Of a DNA stretch of 64,000 nt, positions 30,601-51,429 are shown one piece after another; position 1 is the stretch's first letter, and the number at the start of each line of letters is the position of its first letter. The position numbers were made by a program, and so were the translations under genes. Below the pieces are notes generated by a model, which saw only the letters and a program-made list of their open reading frames with translations, had not been told where the DNA came from and did no database searches. This DNA is from Hemibagrus wyckioides. Taxonomy: Eukaryota > Chordata > Actinopteri > Siluriformes > Bagridae. Where the stretch lies: NCBI RefSeq assembly GCF_019097595.1, contig NC_080720.1:26740852-26804851 (forward strand), given 5' to 3'.

Positions 30601-32870
30601 GTTTTTAAAGAGTGTTCTTTTTCGGAATGACCCCCTATCAACCCCCTGCCCTGTGCATCAGCCCCCTCTTTACCTTTAACTTAGCAGCTACATGATGTTT
30701 TATTGCACACAATCAAAGGTTTGACAATGGAAAAGACACTGGGGTTGTGTTGTATGCAGATTTTCCCATGTTCAAGACTGAAGAATTCATTTTATTTTAT
30801 TTGTGATAAAAAATATAAATACTACATATCATGTAAGTGACCTTTTCTTTTGTAGTTTCAATAATAGTCACTAGATGGCATGAAAGACAAATACATCACT
30901 TCACTAGAATAACTCATCATCTTCCATGCAGCCAGTGTCTCAGTGAGCGGCTCGCTCGGTGATCAGGTAACCTTGTTATTTTTTTTTAGTTCTAAATTAG
31001 AAATTATATTATTATAGGAAAAGATGAAAACTCTCATAAGTCTCATTCACTCTGCTGACATTCTGAAATGAAATCATTTCTTTAATTCCCGAATTGATTT
31101 CTCGTTGTTGGATGTTCTTATTAAACCATTGTGAAGTGAATTTATAAAACCATCCAATTAGTTAGCCTTCGTTGCTGTTCTTCAAACAAAAATTATTTTA
31201 TTGATTTAATGTTTTATGTGCTCTTTACAAAATGAACAAAAAGAGAGACTAGCATCTTTGTTACTCCAAAAAAAAAAAAAAAAATCATGGTGATCCATAT
31301 CCCATATCCACAGGCAATATTTGAGCAAATATTGATTTTCCTTTGATTCTAGGATGAGCTGTTATTAGTATCTGGCTCCCAGAGGCACTATAGGCTATTG
31401 TTTCATTCTAAGAAACATGACACATGGAAAAGTAACAAAATGATTTAACTGAGCACTTCAGCCAACTCACTTTAGCCCTGTTGGCAAAGCTGGCATGACT
31501 CTCTTCATGAGAACTGTGGTTGGCATTTCCCAGCAAAGGTCTATAACAGGACTGTGTGTATTTATAAGCTCTGTGAGAGCATTTATGAATGAATTAGATG
31601 ATACATGACAGAAAACGTGAGCGATGCAGCCAACGGGTGTGTTAAAAATTCTCATCAAGTGCACTAAGAAATGATGTTTCATACTACAGTCAAGATTAAA
31701 CACCGCTACAGCAGTTCAGTCCTTTCTGGTCGTCCTATCAGCAGATTAAAATAAGAAAATAAGATTGTGTCGTATCCTCAAGGTGAATACGCACTGAGGT
31801 TTTTTTTTTTGTGTGTGGCAGGATTACTAGGGATCACTGGTCTCATTTTCTAGAAAACACAAAACCTTTCTAAAAAATATTAAAAGACTGTAAATGTACC
31901 TTAAAGATGCTTTACAGGGTGTGCAAAAAAAAAAAAAATCGGATCGATTTAGGAAAATAAAAATGAAAATACACCAAAAATATAAAAAATGTAAATAAAA
32001 TATTTAAAAAAAAATAAATGGAAAAAGTAAATGATAAAAAGCAATTTACATATTGCCAGTATTAAATATTATATTGTTTTATTCATATTTTTAATAAATA
32101 GATTATTATTGTTGTTGTTGTTGTTATTGTTATTATTATTGTTATATATTAACATTAAATGCAAACGTAAAAATAAAGGACACAAGATTTGGGAATTTTT
32201 ACTCTTCTAATTATGGAAAAGAAAAATGTGTTGTGCTTCTTCTTTACCAGTGAGAGGATTAATCTGAATGTAAAAAATACATAAATAAATAAATAAATAC
32301 ATAAATAAATAAATAAACCTCCCTAAAATGCTAAGCGTCTACTGAAGAACATAATTTACATGCAGTCAAATTGGCCTTGTTCCACCGGTGCTACTGCAGG
32401 ACGATGCCAATACAACCATGTGCTGAAGGAATGGAGGCGGTCTCAGCCAGTTTGACCCCCCACCTAGCCACATACCTTTACACTGGCTGAAAAGGGGCAT
32501 TCACTGTGAGCTCCCTGTGGGTTTGACTTTGGCTGCAGCTTATACAGGTGATAAACAGAAATGTCCAATTCCAGTGTGTGGTTCCAACCAAGGGCCAAAA
32601 GTCTAATGAGAAATTATTGTAGACAGTGATGAAAACTACAGAGAAATCATCTCTTAGCAAGCAAAGTCCTGCTGTCCAGTGGCCTGTGTGTGATGGTTTG
32701 GTAACACTGAAGCTGGATATACACTATGGGGTTGAGCTCTCGTCCCATCACTAGCCTCCTGTTGACACAAAATAGATGACAGATTGTCAGAACTTACAGT
32801 ATATACTGTGTTATTTCTATCGATTAAAAAATTGTGTTAGTCCTACTTTTTATAGTTGTAGGTGCTTTTG
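30601..32870. other. Intergenic chpf-asic4, nothing recognised
   Basis: Very AT-rich DNA with A-runs and an AAAT microsatellite (32279-32318). Open frames are short and without family signature. Confidence 0.5.
32279..32318. repeat. AAAT microsatellite
   Basis: Tetranucleotide run with two ATAC interruptions. Confidence 0.9.
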
Positions 32871-32879
32871 AGTGAAGTA

Positions 32880-33380
32880 CAGGGATCAGCATGGGCACTC
32901 TAACTGGCCTGCAGCTATGTAGCCCCATTCACACCAAGCTGTGATGCTCTGTGTGCTCTGACACCTTTCTATCATAGCCAGCATGAACTTTTTCAGCAAT
33001 ATGTGCTGCACTTGCTCTTCTGTGGGATCAGACCAGATGGGCAAGACTTCACTCCCCACATGCACCAATGACCATCTCCGGTCACTGGTTGACCTTCCTT
33101 GGACCACTTTTGGAGGTATGTACCACTGTATACCGGGAATACTTAACAAGACTTGCCGTTTTGGAGATGCTCTGATCTAGACATCATATGTGTCAAAGTC
33201 ACTCAAACCCTTACGTTTGCCCATTTTTCCTGCTTCCGACACAACAACCTTGAGAACTGACTGTTCAGTTACTACCTAATAAATCTCACCCCCTTGACAG
33301 ATGCCACTGTAATGAGATGATCATTATTCACGTCACCTGTCAGTGGTTTTAATGTTATGGCTGATTGGTCTGTATATTAA
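32880..33380 (-). pseudogene. 5' part of a Tc1-like transposon (transposase N-terminus)
   Basis: The right end carries a terminal-repeat-like sequence, read on the minus strand as CAGCCATAACATTAAAACCA and CTGACAGGTGACG. Inside, the minus strand encodes GKRKGLSDF followed by broken helix-turn-helix blocks (IPGIQWYIPPKVVQGRSTSD, TEEQVQHILLKKFMLAMIER). This is the start of a common fish Tc1 transposase. The catalytic half is missing. Confidence 0.65.
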
Positions 33381-33429
33381 GCCTAAGTGGCTTTTAGGAG
33401 AATCAGCTTTTTTGTAATTCATTGCAACT

Positions 33430-34240
33430 TATAAATATCACAAGCCACTTTATTAGGAATACCAGCCTTATTTCTTTGAGATTCTGCTCATGTCAAGACT
33501 GCATCACGTAATAGCTGCAAATATCTCAGCTGCTTATTCATGCTGGAAATCTCCCATTCTACCATATCCCATAGGTGGGTACAGATTTGTCCTTTGTGAC
33601 AGTGGCACATCATCATGCTGACTTTGATCGAAGTAGCCATAAAGGGATGCACATTCAGCAACAATACTTGATTGATCTTAACAGACTTAATATGTATACC
33701 AACACCAGTGAGCCTGAACTGTTAACACAAGACAGATTGGATTCTTGGATTCATGTGTTTGCTTAGTGCCAAATTCAGACTCTACCATATGCATGTTGCA
33801 GCAGAATTTTTTATTTTTTGTATCAGACCAGGTGTTGTTTTCCAGTCTTTAACATCAGACTCTGGTTTGTATCTAAAATGACTGGACCCCTATGTGGTCT
33901 TCTGCTCTTGTAGTTCTTCCACTTTAAGGTTTAATATGTTGTGGTGTGTTATGAGATGTGTTTCTGATCAGCATGATTGTACTTGAAGTATTCTAGGCCA
34001 GCCTGACCATTCATAGCTGACGTCTGTCATAAACACCCTGTTTCCACTAACATAACCTCCACTAAACGGAAGTTTGTTTGATTTTTTTAAACACCATTTT
34101 TTAGACCTTTGCTTGCAAATCCTAGGAGATCATCTAGTTTGGCACCAGCACCTATCCCACAGACAAAATGCTTGATCTGCATGATTTTAAGCATTGCGAT
34201 GCTGCCCCATGATTGGTTGAATGTGTGAAAGACATACTGT
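33430..34240 (-). pseudogene. Second, different Tc1-like transposon remnant
   Basis: The plus strand shows CCACTTTATTAGGAATACCA, GAAGTAGCCATAAAGGGATG, CAGCAACAATACTTGATTGA, GCCAAATTCAGACTCTACCA, TATGTGGTCTTCTGCTCTTG and ATGATTGGTTGAATG. In reverse these are the DD34E transposase and terminal segments of a fish Tc1 family. It abuts the remnant at 32880-33380 in the same orientation. All frames are broken. Confidence 0.7.
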
Positions 34241-34491
34241 ACCCAGAGTACACTTCCTGTAATGTATGTGGTTACTTTAATACTGACTTTTAATTCACTT
34301 TTAATTATTTGTGAATGATTTCATATGGACCAATGATATTTGGTCATTGCTTTACTTGTGAAAAAAAAAAAAAAAAAGAAAGAAAAAAAAAGAAAAATAT
34401 TCAGCAAATTTCTGTAGAAGTGCTGGAGAATTTTTCCACTGTGAAAAGCTGGTTGAAATAAAACAAACGGAATCCTCAGCTAAGGATTTCT

Positions 34492-41987
<7,496 letters not shown>

Positions 41988-42366
41988 CTGCCGTTGAGAA
42001 ACACATATATCACATCAACATCAATATGTAGTTCTTAATGCTTCCATGTTTCATGATATGCATTTCAGAGACGGCATAAAATAATTCAAAATGTCCTTGA
42101 ATGTTCCCTGGCAGTGCACTTTATGTTCAGTCAAAATCAAGCGCCACTCTTTTTTGGCACTGATGTCATCTGAGTAGGAGAGACAATGTTCGACTGTTCT
42201 GTTAATGTAATTTTTCGTTTAGAAGAGCCAGAAACACTTATGCAACATTCCTCTGTGTCTTTTAATGAATCACACAGCACATGGCCCTGGTCCTTTGTGA
42301 TGAAGAATTTGTAAAGTCAAGTCACACTTAAAAGCAGAAGGAAAAGGAAGAAACACATAATGTGTA

Positions 42367-42369
<3 letters not shown>

Positions 42370-42418
<49 letters not shown>
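42370..42418. repeat. TC microsatellite
   Basis: Near-perfect CT dinucleotide run with late TTTC interruptions. Confidence 0.95.
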
Positions 42419-44390
42419 TTTCAAATATTTTTTCAAAGCAAGCAATTTGATTGTAAATATTGCGAATAGCCCATATTTAAGAACCATTATGACTTCACAG
42501 TTGCTATACATCCAGTACTACATTTCTCTTCCTCTTGGCCAGACAGGGACAATTACAGACAATTACACTCATTCTGCTGTCCTTCCCTTTTAAAGTAACT
42601 TCTGGTGGCTTTGTCAGCATGGTGTGATTGATTTGGTCTTTAAGGGGTCATTAGAAGAGCTTTCGTTTCAGCCAAAAGCCAAAGATCAGTGCTGGCTGAT
42701 TGGCAATTAATGAGTATGTGGGCTTCGTGTAATATTTTTTTTAACTCCAAAGATAATTGCCAACATTTGTAGTGCATTAGACAAATCCAATATAGATTCT
42801 GAAACAACTGAGAGGAATATTTATCTAAAGCTCAAGAATTCTTGATTTTGTACCAGTCTATATAATAACTTGAATGCTATTTTGAATAAAGACATTTCTT
42901 CAAGTGAAGAATCTGTATCCATGGCACAGAAACTCATCCTGTCAAAAAAGAACTTTTGCTAGTTTCTCTTTTTCACTATGAATTGCGGCTGAATAGAAAA
43001 CCCCAGAAGAAGGAGACAGACAAAATTTCCCTTCTGAATCTGATATGCCTTCCTCCACACGAGTCAGACTTGTACCTCGACAGATGTTATGATAAGCCAA
43101 TGCGAAGCAGATGGGATTAAACCTGCACCTTCCTTACCCCGGAGGCCAAGAGAATCTCTATACAGTGTTAAGCATGCTGAACACATCCCCCTCCCCTACT
43201 TCCTCCTTCTCTCTGTCTACCTACAAGCATTTAATAGCATTTTACAGCATTTGCATCTTAGTATTTTCTGATCCAGATGACACATAATATCATGACTGCA
43301 TCCGAACAATGATTATCAATGTCACTAAAAGGGTCAGCGGATCACAATGCGAGCATAATAGCATATTATTCCAGACAAAATAGAATCTCATGGAAATGCC
43401 TAAATGTATATAGAAATTTGTGCATGTGATATGCAAATGTATTTTTAAGTGTTTATAGGATACTAGAGGTGCTGCCAGTATTAGTGTCACCTGTCATAAA
43501 ATGAGTAAAAACGATTGCATCAAATACAAAAATTTTCCACTCAGTTAATATTAGAAACCATTATCTTTTTGTAATATATTTGTTGACCTTTCGACACAAA
43601 ATAGACACACAGATGTTGCTCATCTACTGGAAAAAAACCCCCCACATGAACAGTTAACAATAGCATTAGGGCTATAACAAAAAGTTATCTAAAAATCTAC
43701 CATGAATTGATCCCATGAGCACACTGTCCCCACACACGGTGAAGAGGAGGGTGAAGGCCAGGAGACAAAACTATTCATCATGATGTCAGGATCATGAGGT
43801 TTGAAACCAAACTACTTTAAGCAGTTTTTGTTCATTTACTTGAAGGGTGTTAATAATTCTGAAGAGCACACTATATTGAACAAGAAGCGTCAAGAGAAAG
43901 AACAAGGCCATGTATACAGTATGTATGTGTCTGTAACTTTAATTAACTCTGACAGCACAAGGTTCTTATTTTTGGTGCCTTACTGAATTATTTTCCTCTC
44001 AGTTATAACAGTGAATGTGACACAGACAAAAACGTATGTACTGGAAGACCATACACATCTCCGCATGCTTCTAACCAGTGCTGAGTTGCAATACTTTTTT
44101 TAATATAGCCTTGTCAACTCCCTTGCCAATACCCGTTGTGGGAAAAGTCTGAAACCATCTTAAAGAAATAGCCCAGCATTTTCAACTTAAGTCTATCCAC
44201 TGCATCTATGGTGCAGGTGCAATTACCATGGATAAGCATTTTTTTTTAAAGTTTCCCTGCATTGAAAAAAGCCTATTTACTCAAAATGTATTGACAATAC
44301 CTTACCCTTTATACTCTGTGTGTCTTAGCATGAGACAATACTGAGAGAAAGTTTTAGCTGTCAAAGCTGGTCTCAGCTTGAACAATATTT

Positions 44391-44394
44391 AAAA

Positions 44395-44474
<80 letters not shown>

Positions 44475-44476
44475 AA
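44391..44476. repeat. AAAG microsatellite
   Basis: About twenty perfect AAAG units. Confidence 0.97.
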
Positions 44477-44693
44477 AGCTCACAGTTTACCTTAAACTAT
44501 TCTGACTACATTGTTATTTTGCAAAAATATAACCACAAATGAAAATATAATAAATGATAGATGACTGCCCTCTTGTATGCATGCTCAGATATTCCAATTA
44601 AAATACTGCCTCTATACAACAATGATTCACTAGAACCTTTTCTTCACCAAACTGGAACACATTATGAATGACAAAATCAAACAGTAAGATACA

Positions 44694-44900
44694 TACAGCA
44701 AGGGGGGAAATAAATATTCGGACACTTTTGATTTTGTTGTTTAATATACTTCCAATATACCCACATCAAATGCACATACAAAAATGACTTAATATGACTT
44801 AATTAATACGAATAAAAAAATCTAGTATTCATAAGCAATTTCATATGGTTAAGATAAACTTGGCACTGTCACCAGAGTATGCATCAAAGGGCTTCATAAG
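44694..44900. mobile_element. DNA-transposon terminus-like fragment
   Basis: GGGGGGAAATAAATATTCGG followed by ACACTTTTGATTTTGTTGTT resembles the end of fish transposons with GGGGCAAATAAGTATT-type termini. There is no opposite end. The call is weak. Confidence 0.3.
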
Positions 44901-44904
44901 GATT

Positions 44905-45727
44905 GTGGAAATGCGCTAGCTGCCATATATACATTCAGGATAGATGAAGATGAAGCTCTGCCGTTCAACAATCCATGAAGAAAAGTCAAGATCCCGGAGC
45001 TGGACAATGCCAAATCTCACATTCCATTTTAAACACAAAACGCTCTCAGAGAGGAAGCTGCTAGAGTGTTCCACCAACCAGTGAAAAGATTGAAGCCCAT
45101 CTTGAGGCAACAATTTTGGCTCTTTGGCCTAGTATATGAATTGCTCCCAGTGATAAACATTTGTGGTATCAGCTCACCTGAGATACAAGATAGCCACTTG
45201 TCCTTATAATAAAACTGACCATCACAATATTGTCTGAGTGGACCAGAAAATGGCAATGTCTGAGAACTGGCAATAAATGCATCAGGGCCAGATGGACTGC
45301 CCTCAGTTCCAGGTGGTTGATATATCTTACACTTGCCCAAAAGGGCACTGGACAGCTGAGGAAAACATCTGTGGTGAGTATTTCTGTCCAGTGTGGAAAA
45401 GCCCCCAACTGGACTCCTGCTTGATATGCCCTGCACCGCCAGCATGCAAATGATTTTGCTCCCATAACTGAAACAAAGACATGATTCAGTATTTGGAATC
45501 CAGTTGCAGAATGAGATGGTGTGACTGACAGCTGGCAGCCTGGCTGAGCTGGCAAGCATAATAATATCTGCCCACACTGAGTCGATGGAGAGGCTAGAAA
45601 ATCCAGTTTCAGGTTGGTGAACTGTGTTATCTGCACTGAGGTTAGCAAGTTCTTGTCTAAGTAAACTTGATTCAATTTCCAAGTATCCACTGCACTTGAA
45701 TAGCCAAGTTCTGATGTTGACCCCCAT
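44905..45727 (-). pseudogene. DIRS-like retrotransposon RNase H-region fragment
   Basis: On the minus strand, across broken frames, the peptides LGAFPHWTEILTTDVFLS and INHLELRAVHLALMHLLPVL, then RHCHFLVHSDNIVMVSFI, follow the order of the RNase H domain of DIRS-type tyrosine-recombinase retrotransposons (LGA...TTDAS, INxLELxAVxLAL, VLVRTDN..VVSYIN). The catalytic Asp of TTD, the Glu of LEL and the Asp of SDN remain. Flanking frames have stops. No reverse transcriptase core or recombinase was seen nearby. Confidence 0.6.
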
Positions 45728-45756
45728 GTGACAGATACATTTATATATTTTGGATA

Positions 45757-45760
<4 letters not shown>

Positions 45761-45808
<48 letters not shown>

Positions 45809-45817
45809 TCTCTCTCT
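45761..45817. repeat. TC microsatellite adjoining the DIRS fragment
   Basis: About 28 TC units with one CCC interruption. They give an artificial Arg-Glu frame on the minus strand. Confidence 0.95.
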
Positions 45818-46040
45818 GTGTATATTAGTTTTGGTCCATCACTAAGAGCTCTTTTAAACCTACTGCAGTCATTTTTTGAGTCATTCCTCTTACTCACTTC
45901 ATCACTGCCCAAATATTAATGCTGACCTTGTAGCATTTTTAAATACTATAGGCCAGGCATCTGATCTTACTTAGATGAAAATCACTTTCTCCTCCAACTC
46001 ATGCATTATGGATTCATTTTATAAACTTACAGAAAAGTAG

Positions 46041-46065
46041 ATTTATTTATTTATTTATTTGTTTA

Positions 46066-46124
<59 letters not shown>
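46041..46124. repeat. TTTA/TTA microsatellite
   Basis: A short TTTA run changes into about twenty TTA units. Confidence 0.95.
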
Positions 46125-46128
<4 letters not shown>

Positions 46129-49079
46129 CATTACTCACTAATGACTGACCAAATTACATATCTGAAAAATTACATATTACATGTCTGTTTGTATTCATCT
46201 TAGCTTGAAGGTGTGCATGTTACATATATTTTGCCTCATATACTTAATTTCTTGTGCTGCCGAAACTGAATTAACAAAGCTGAAGAAAGAAATGGGCTTA
46301 ATCTGCAAACCTGAGTTTAGTCATTAGTGTCCTTTGCCGTTTAAAACCATTAACCCTGTAAAATCAATCCACTTCAGTCTTCTGCCACTGCACCACTGGA
46401 CAAAATATTTTACATGACCCTCCTCTAGATGTGAGGGATCCGATTGTACTACTATTAGCCCAAGCTCACTTAACTAGCAAAGCCCACCAGAATGTTGAAC
46501 AGTTTAAGGGAGAAAAGGCAGCAGTATTGTCCTGCTCAATCGACAGGAAACCGCTCAGCTCACCAAGGAGCATTCAACATCAACAAAGCACAGCACACTT
46601 TACAAAAACAGACAGAGAACCAACTCAGTGAATGTAAACGGTAAATAATATCCACACACTGGAGAAAGCATTCAACACCCCGGAGCTTATTAGAAGCAAA
46701 CATTGGTGCCAAGCAGTAGAACGTGTAGTAGATAAAAACTGGCTGAAGGTTACAGATGCTCTGTAGCTTCTTACAAATAATGCTTGTAATATCAAAAATC
46801 CTGTGTTCATGAGGTGTGTCATGACAGCAGGATTTATTGTGAATACTGCCCCACAGGTCACATAAGCTTGTTAAGCTTGTTCAAAGATCTCAACATGCAT
46901 GCACACACACACACATATAGCTATTTAAATGGATTGAAGAGTATGTGGACTCTCTTATTCTGTGTTCCCAGTAGCAAGCAACAACTATTCTGTAGGTACA
47001 CTCATGACAAAGACTCACAATTTCAGCGACAACAGCAAGTGACAACATGATAAGTAACAACTGAATAGAGATTTGCACAATTCTATGCAAATTGGGTATG
47101 ATGTGGTAAAGTGACAAATCCAAATGATCAAGGCACAAATGATTTCGAAGACCAAACCTCTAGAGCGATGTTAGTCTACAGTTTCATTAATTCGCAACTA
47201 GCAAATTTGACTGGTTCCCATTTACAGTTTGATGTAGAAAAATAGATGAAAAGCTTAAAGTCTGAATCTTTAATATTTTACCTCTCATTGACTGTGTTTA
47301 TAGAAATTATAAAGATGATTAAAATTGAGAAAAAAAAAGAAACAATTGCTGTGCTGCTGGTGAGTGTATGTAGCTATTGCGATTAGCTTGCTTTGCAAAT
47401 CTGTCAAGGAAGCTAGTACGGAGCTTAGCACATTGCATGTATAAGGAATTTTCACACTGATTAGTTAACTACATAATTTAATATGATTGTAATTAGCTTT
47501 ACATTTCTATTATAAGTGTGTTTAGGGCAAACCCTTTTCCCTCCTCAGCACTGGAACTGTTTTTGTGGTACACTACACGGCGGATAGAAATTAGATTTTA
47601 AAATATTGGAGTATTCCTTTAAGAGGGAACTTATTGCTTTATTATGTCAGCGAAATATGTGAGTATTTAGAAGAATGATCATGTTAAAATAAACATAATC
47701 ATCTTAAGATTTAATGAATATTTACTTTTTATATAGTGATATTTAGTTATGTATTGAATTTAATTTCCAATCTGGGTTTAGTGTGGCCAATATAATTCTA
47801 TAGCTGGTTAGCAACCAGGATTATTACCAAGCTTGCCCAAAGGCAACATGTGCAGTTAGCATATTAATCAGTTACTTGACAAAAAATGACTCCATAGGAA
47901 GCTCAGAAGAAACAGGCCTTATAAACTGCCCAGGAAATCTCCTTCTGAACAATAAGTTCCAGATGAATAATTCCTAGTTTTACTGCTTTTGCTAAAATGA
48001 GCCATCTTGTGTGACGCAAATAGTAAGTATGTAGAATTAGACACAAATGTTTGTTAAACGAATAAGCGGCCCAAGCTCTAATATTTGTCCTGTTTACAAT
48101 GTTCTCATAGTTTTGCATTGAGGAAGAAGAAGAAGAAGAGGAAGAAAATGTTTTAATGAGAGTAGGAGGATACTGAGAGCTTTGGGCAAGCAGCTGTGAT
48201 AGGTAATCCAGAGTGGCAGGATGATACCCAGGATGATTATGTGTGTGTTCATATGTGTCAGGGACGCACAGGAGACATTAGCGCTACCAGCCCTGCCTCA
48301 AGCGCTTTGTTTATGAATGAGTTTTTCTGTTTTTAATTAATGTTGCACATTAATTAACATAATAGCTCACTGCCCGCTTTCAATCTATTTTTCAATCACA
48401 TCTATGCCTTGCAGGTCAGTCTCATCTAATCTGTATATTAGAAAAGTTTCGAATGGATCTACATGTCTTTTAAGTAGCATTCAAGGATTATAGAAGCAGT
48501 ATGTCAGTACTAGAATGTCAGTATAGAAGCAGTATTGTTAGGACATGACAGTCAGCAAACTCAGTTTCCCAGAATACACCATCCTAAACTCCTATCATTA
48601 ATCATCACCAGCACTATATACTGGACCATCACACACACTGCAACTGCTCAGTTTGTGCTTATATCTGAAACTTTACCAAACTTTTGCATTACTCTTTCCT
48701 CTGTTCTGATTTTTTATTTTCTGCTAGCACATGTTTTGCCTAAAGCCTTGGATATACTGTTTAACTTGACCTAGTTTGTGTCTTTGACCCTGCACTTGAC
48801 TTGCATTTTGGATTTCTTTCTCGGGTAATTTATTAAAAATCAGCCAACTGCATTGGTAATCATTCTCAGCCTCCTACTTTATTTCACACAGTGCATGTTT
48901 TAGCTAAGTAATTTGCAACTAAACCAACGATCATATTTAAGTGTTTTACTTTTTTAAATAGCATATAGTACTACAGTTATCTATTTTAGTTCATTTCTTT
49001 CTCTTTCACCTTCAGTAACCACTGTGTTCTGGTCATCTACTGGTCACAGTGTGATCTGGTGGGAATGAACCCTGGGTGT
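46125..49079. other. Nothing recognised
   Basis: About 3 kb of AT-rich non-coding DNA with a small CA run (46900-46915) and a short GAA run (48122-48140). Frames are short and lack signatures. Confidence 0.5.
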
Positions 49080-49270
49080 CATGCATGTCCATCATAGAGC
49101 AGTACACTTACAAATTTGTGCATACATTCATACCTAAAGGCAATTTTATGTAGTCCACCAACAATATGTTTTGAGTAAACTGAAGAACCTAGATGGAACT
49201 GATGCAAAAATGTGAAGAAAATACACAGACAATAAAGCTCAGGATCAAACCTGAGGCATGTCTATCATTC
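49080..49270 (-). repeat. Decayed SINE copy, reverse orientation
   Basis: TGTGCATACATTCATACCTA, AAGGCAATTTTATGTAG, GGAACTGATGCAAAAATGTG, GAAAATACACAGACAATAAA and CAGGATCAAACCTGAGG follow the reversed SINE body and B-box order. At 49305-49360 a separate forward tail (CTATGATCCTGACCAGGATA with GAATGAGTAAATGAATG) is present. Confidence 0.55.
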
Positions 49271-49669
49271 ACTTGGTGTGATTGTGTATGCATCATGCTT
49301 TGGATCCACTATGATCCTGACCAGGATAAAGCATTTACTCGATGAATGAGTAAATGAATGCCTGATGATTGATGAGTCAAAATTGCACACGACTCAAGAT
49401 GTATTTGGACATCAGGTTAATCTACTAGACATTAAGTTGATCGTAGCTCTTTAAATTTCTCTGACAAATAAAAACAAAAGGTCAGGCAAACTGATGATGT
49501 CTGAAGCTGCCTGAAATCGCATAAACATTAATAACAGAATGGCATTTCTTCTCCAAAATGGAAAATAACATTGACCTATCAGTTAAGAGTGAGTAATGAT
49601 ATTTCAATGGTGGTCACTGCTACCTCATGCCACCCCTTAACTCTGCCTTTGCCCCAGCTGAAGCAACCT

Positions 49670-49890
49670 TTTTATATTTAAAATAATAGTTTGGGGTTTC
49701 GATTCCTATTTCAGCTGAGTGTGAGTGGAGTACACATGTTCTCCCTGTGCTTTGGGGGGGTTCCTTGGTGTACACTGGTTTCCTCCCTCTCGCCATGTGT
49801 TGTTCTCTAAATTGTTCATAGTGTGTTAATGTGTGTGTTTGTGACCCTGCGAAGATTTGGTATCCTGTCCATGGTGCACTGTGCCCCAAG
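49670..49890 (+). repeat. SINE copy
   Basis: GGGGTTTCGATTCC head, AGTGGAGTACACATGTTCTC, CCTGTGCTTTGGGGGGGTTC, ACTGGTTTCCTCCCTCTCGC, TCTAAATTGTTCATAGTGTG and GTATCCTGTCCATGGTGCAC match the shared SINE body. Confidence 0.7.
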
Positions 49891-50287
49891 TATACAGCAT
49901 ACAATTCCTGTAAAACATATGAATACATTTACTTACTCTATTTTTATACCTACAGTATATAATGGAAATAGAATGGAAGTTGCCAATTTATCACATTATG
50001 TCTACACTCACTGGACATTAGTGACATTAGTTACTACAGTATATAGGGACACTTTGTCCTGTAAGATCTGTCTGACTCCACATGCAGAGCGGTTCAGGAC
50101 TGTGAAGCAGCCTGTGCAGCATCTCTGGCATGTTTTCCTGCTGTGTAAATGGATTATTTGCTCAGTAAGGATGTCTCATTTGCAGGCAAAAAATGGGATA
50201 TCCCCTACCTAAAAATGTCTCACAGTTACTATTCAGTCTCACACAAACAGCAATTTCCCAACATGGTATACATACGAAAGAGAGATG

Positions 50288-50311
50288 AACACACACACAC
50301 ACACACACACA
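50288..50311. repeat. CA microsatellite
   Basis: (CA)12 run. Confidence 0.95.
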
Positions 50312-50436
50312 AATAGCCTTATTCTGTTCTCCTTCTGCTCAAAAGGGTAAAGGAAATGTATTATGTAGTGGTACATGTTTACTCAAGCTGTTCTATTCTG
50401 TTCAGAAATTGCATAGCAGTCTGTGGTAGAAAGACA

Positions 50437-50514
<78 letters not shown>
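50437..50514. repeat. TC/TTTC compound microsatellite
   Basis: A TC run, then TTTC units, then a longer TC run. Confidence 0.95.
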
Positions 50515-50517
<3 letters not shown>

Positions 50518-51429
50518 CTCTTTTATGTCTAAATATAACAGTAAACTGAATTCAAATCTATTGTGGAGACTGCCGGTGGCACAAGAACTGGTCCCTATCA
50601 AAACATACACAAGGCAAGAACACATAAATGAAATGTTTCATCTCATTTTTTTTTTTCAATTGTTATTTCTGCAGAGTATATTTTGTGCAAAAAAAACAAA
50701 CAAAAAAGAAGGCTAAACTGAGAGGCTAAATTGGACTCGCTGTCCCTTATGCATTCACACGTACGCTTAAACAGTGAAAGTAATTCAACCCAAGCCCAAT
50801 TCGATCCACTTTGCGCAGTGTATGGTGAGTTTGTGTTTAGATTCCCATGAGCTCAGAGTCACCTGTTTCATTTTCTGTTCAGGCGCGTGCAAAGCTAACA
50901 AAGGCATGATATCTGCTCGCTCTCTTGCATGCTATTCTCCCTAAACCCACGCTGAGGACAATCAATGCGCCACATCATACTTAATAATCAGCTTGATTGA
51001 TCTCCAGCCGAGTTCCTGACCTCCACATCCTGACTCACCCAGACCATGCTGCTTTCATCAGAATCTCCCACTGTTCTGTGTCTTCCTCTCGCTTCTGTAG
51101 CACATTCGCGTACTCCTTCCATGATGATTCATTTACAGGCTGTATGTGACATTACACTACACTCATTCACACACTAACCATATGGTGTCTACCATATTTG
51201 TACATAAAAAATAAAATAAAAAATCCTGCTGAAGCTTTACAAATCCATGCATATTTCTATTCCTTCTAAACATTCATTGCAAAAATTCATTCAGCACATC
51301 ATACAATGTTCGCAGGAGCGTAGGAATGCCTCTACACCTACAGGTCCAGGTCTAAGGTTTGTCCATGTCACCTGTCCTCCAGAAAACTATCCACTTTCAG
51401 TAAGCTTGTGTCTACTGTAGCCTCAAATG
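50515..51429. other. Nothing recognised
   Basis: Non-coding DNA with no repeat or exon I can name. Confidence 0.45.

Larger units (their letters stand above)
41988..44693. other. asic4 intron 1 or upstream, no exon found
   Basis: I looked here and to the right edge for the ASIC N-terminus and TM1 exon on the minus strand and did not find it. The stretch holds a TC microsatellite (42370-42418) and an AAAG microsatellite (44391-44475). Confidence 0.6.

Noticed and set aside
45169..45912. 247-aa minus-strand frame as a new gene
   Set aside because: Begins in chance sequence and a TC-repeat (Arg-Glu run). The informative part is a broken DIRS-like RNase H relic.
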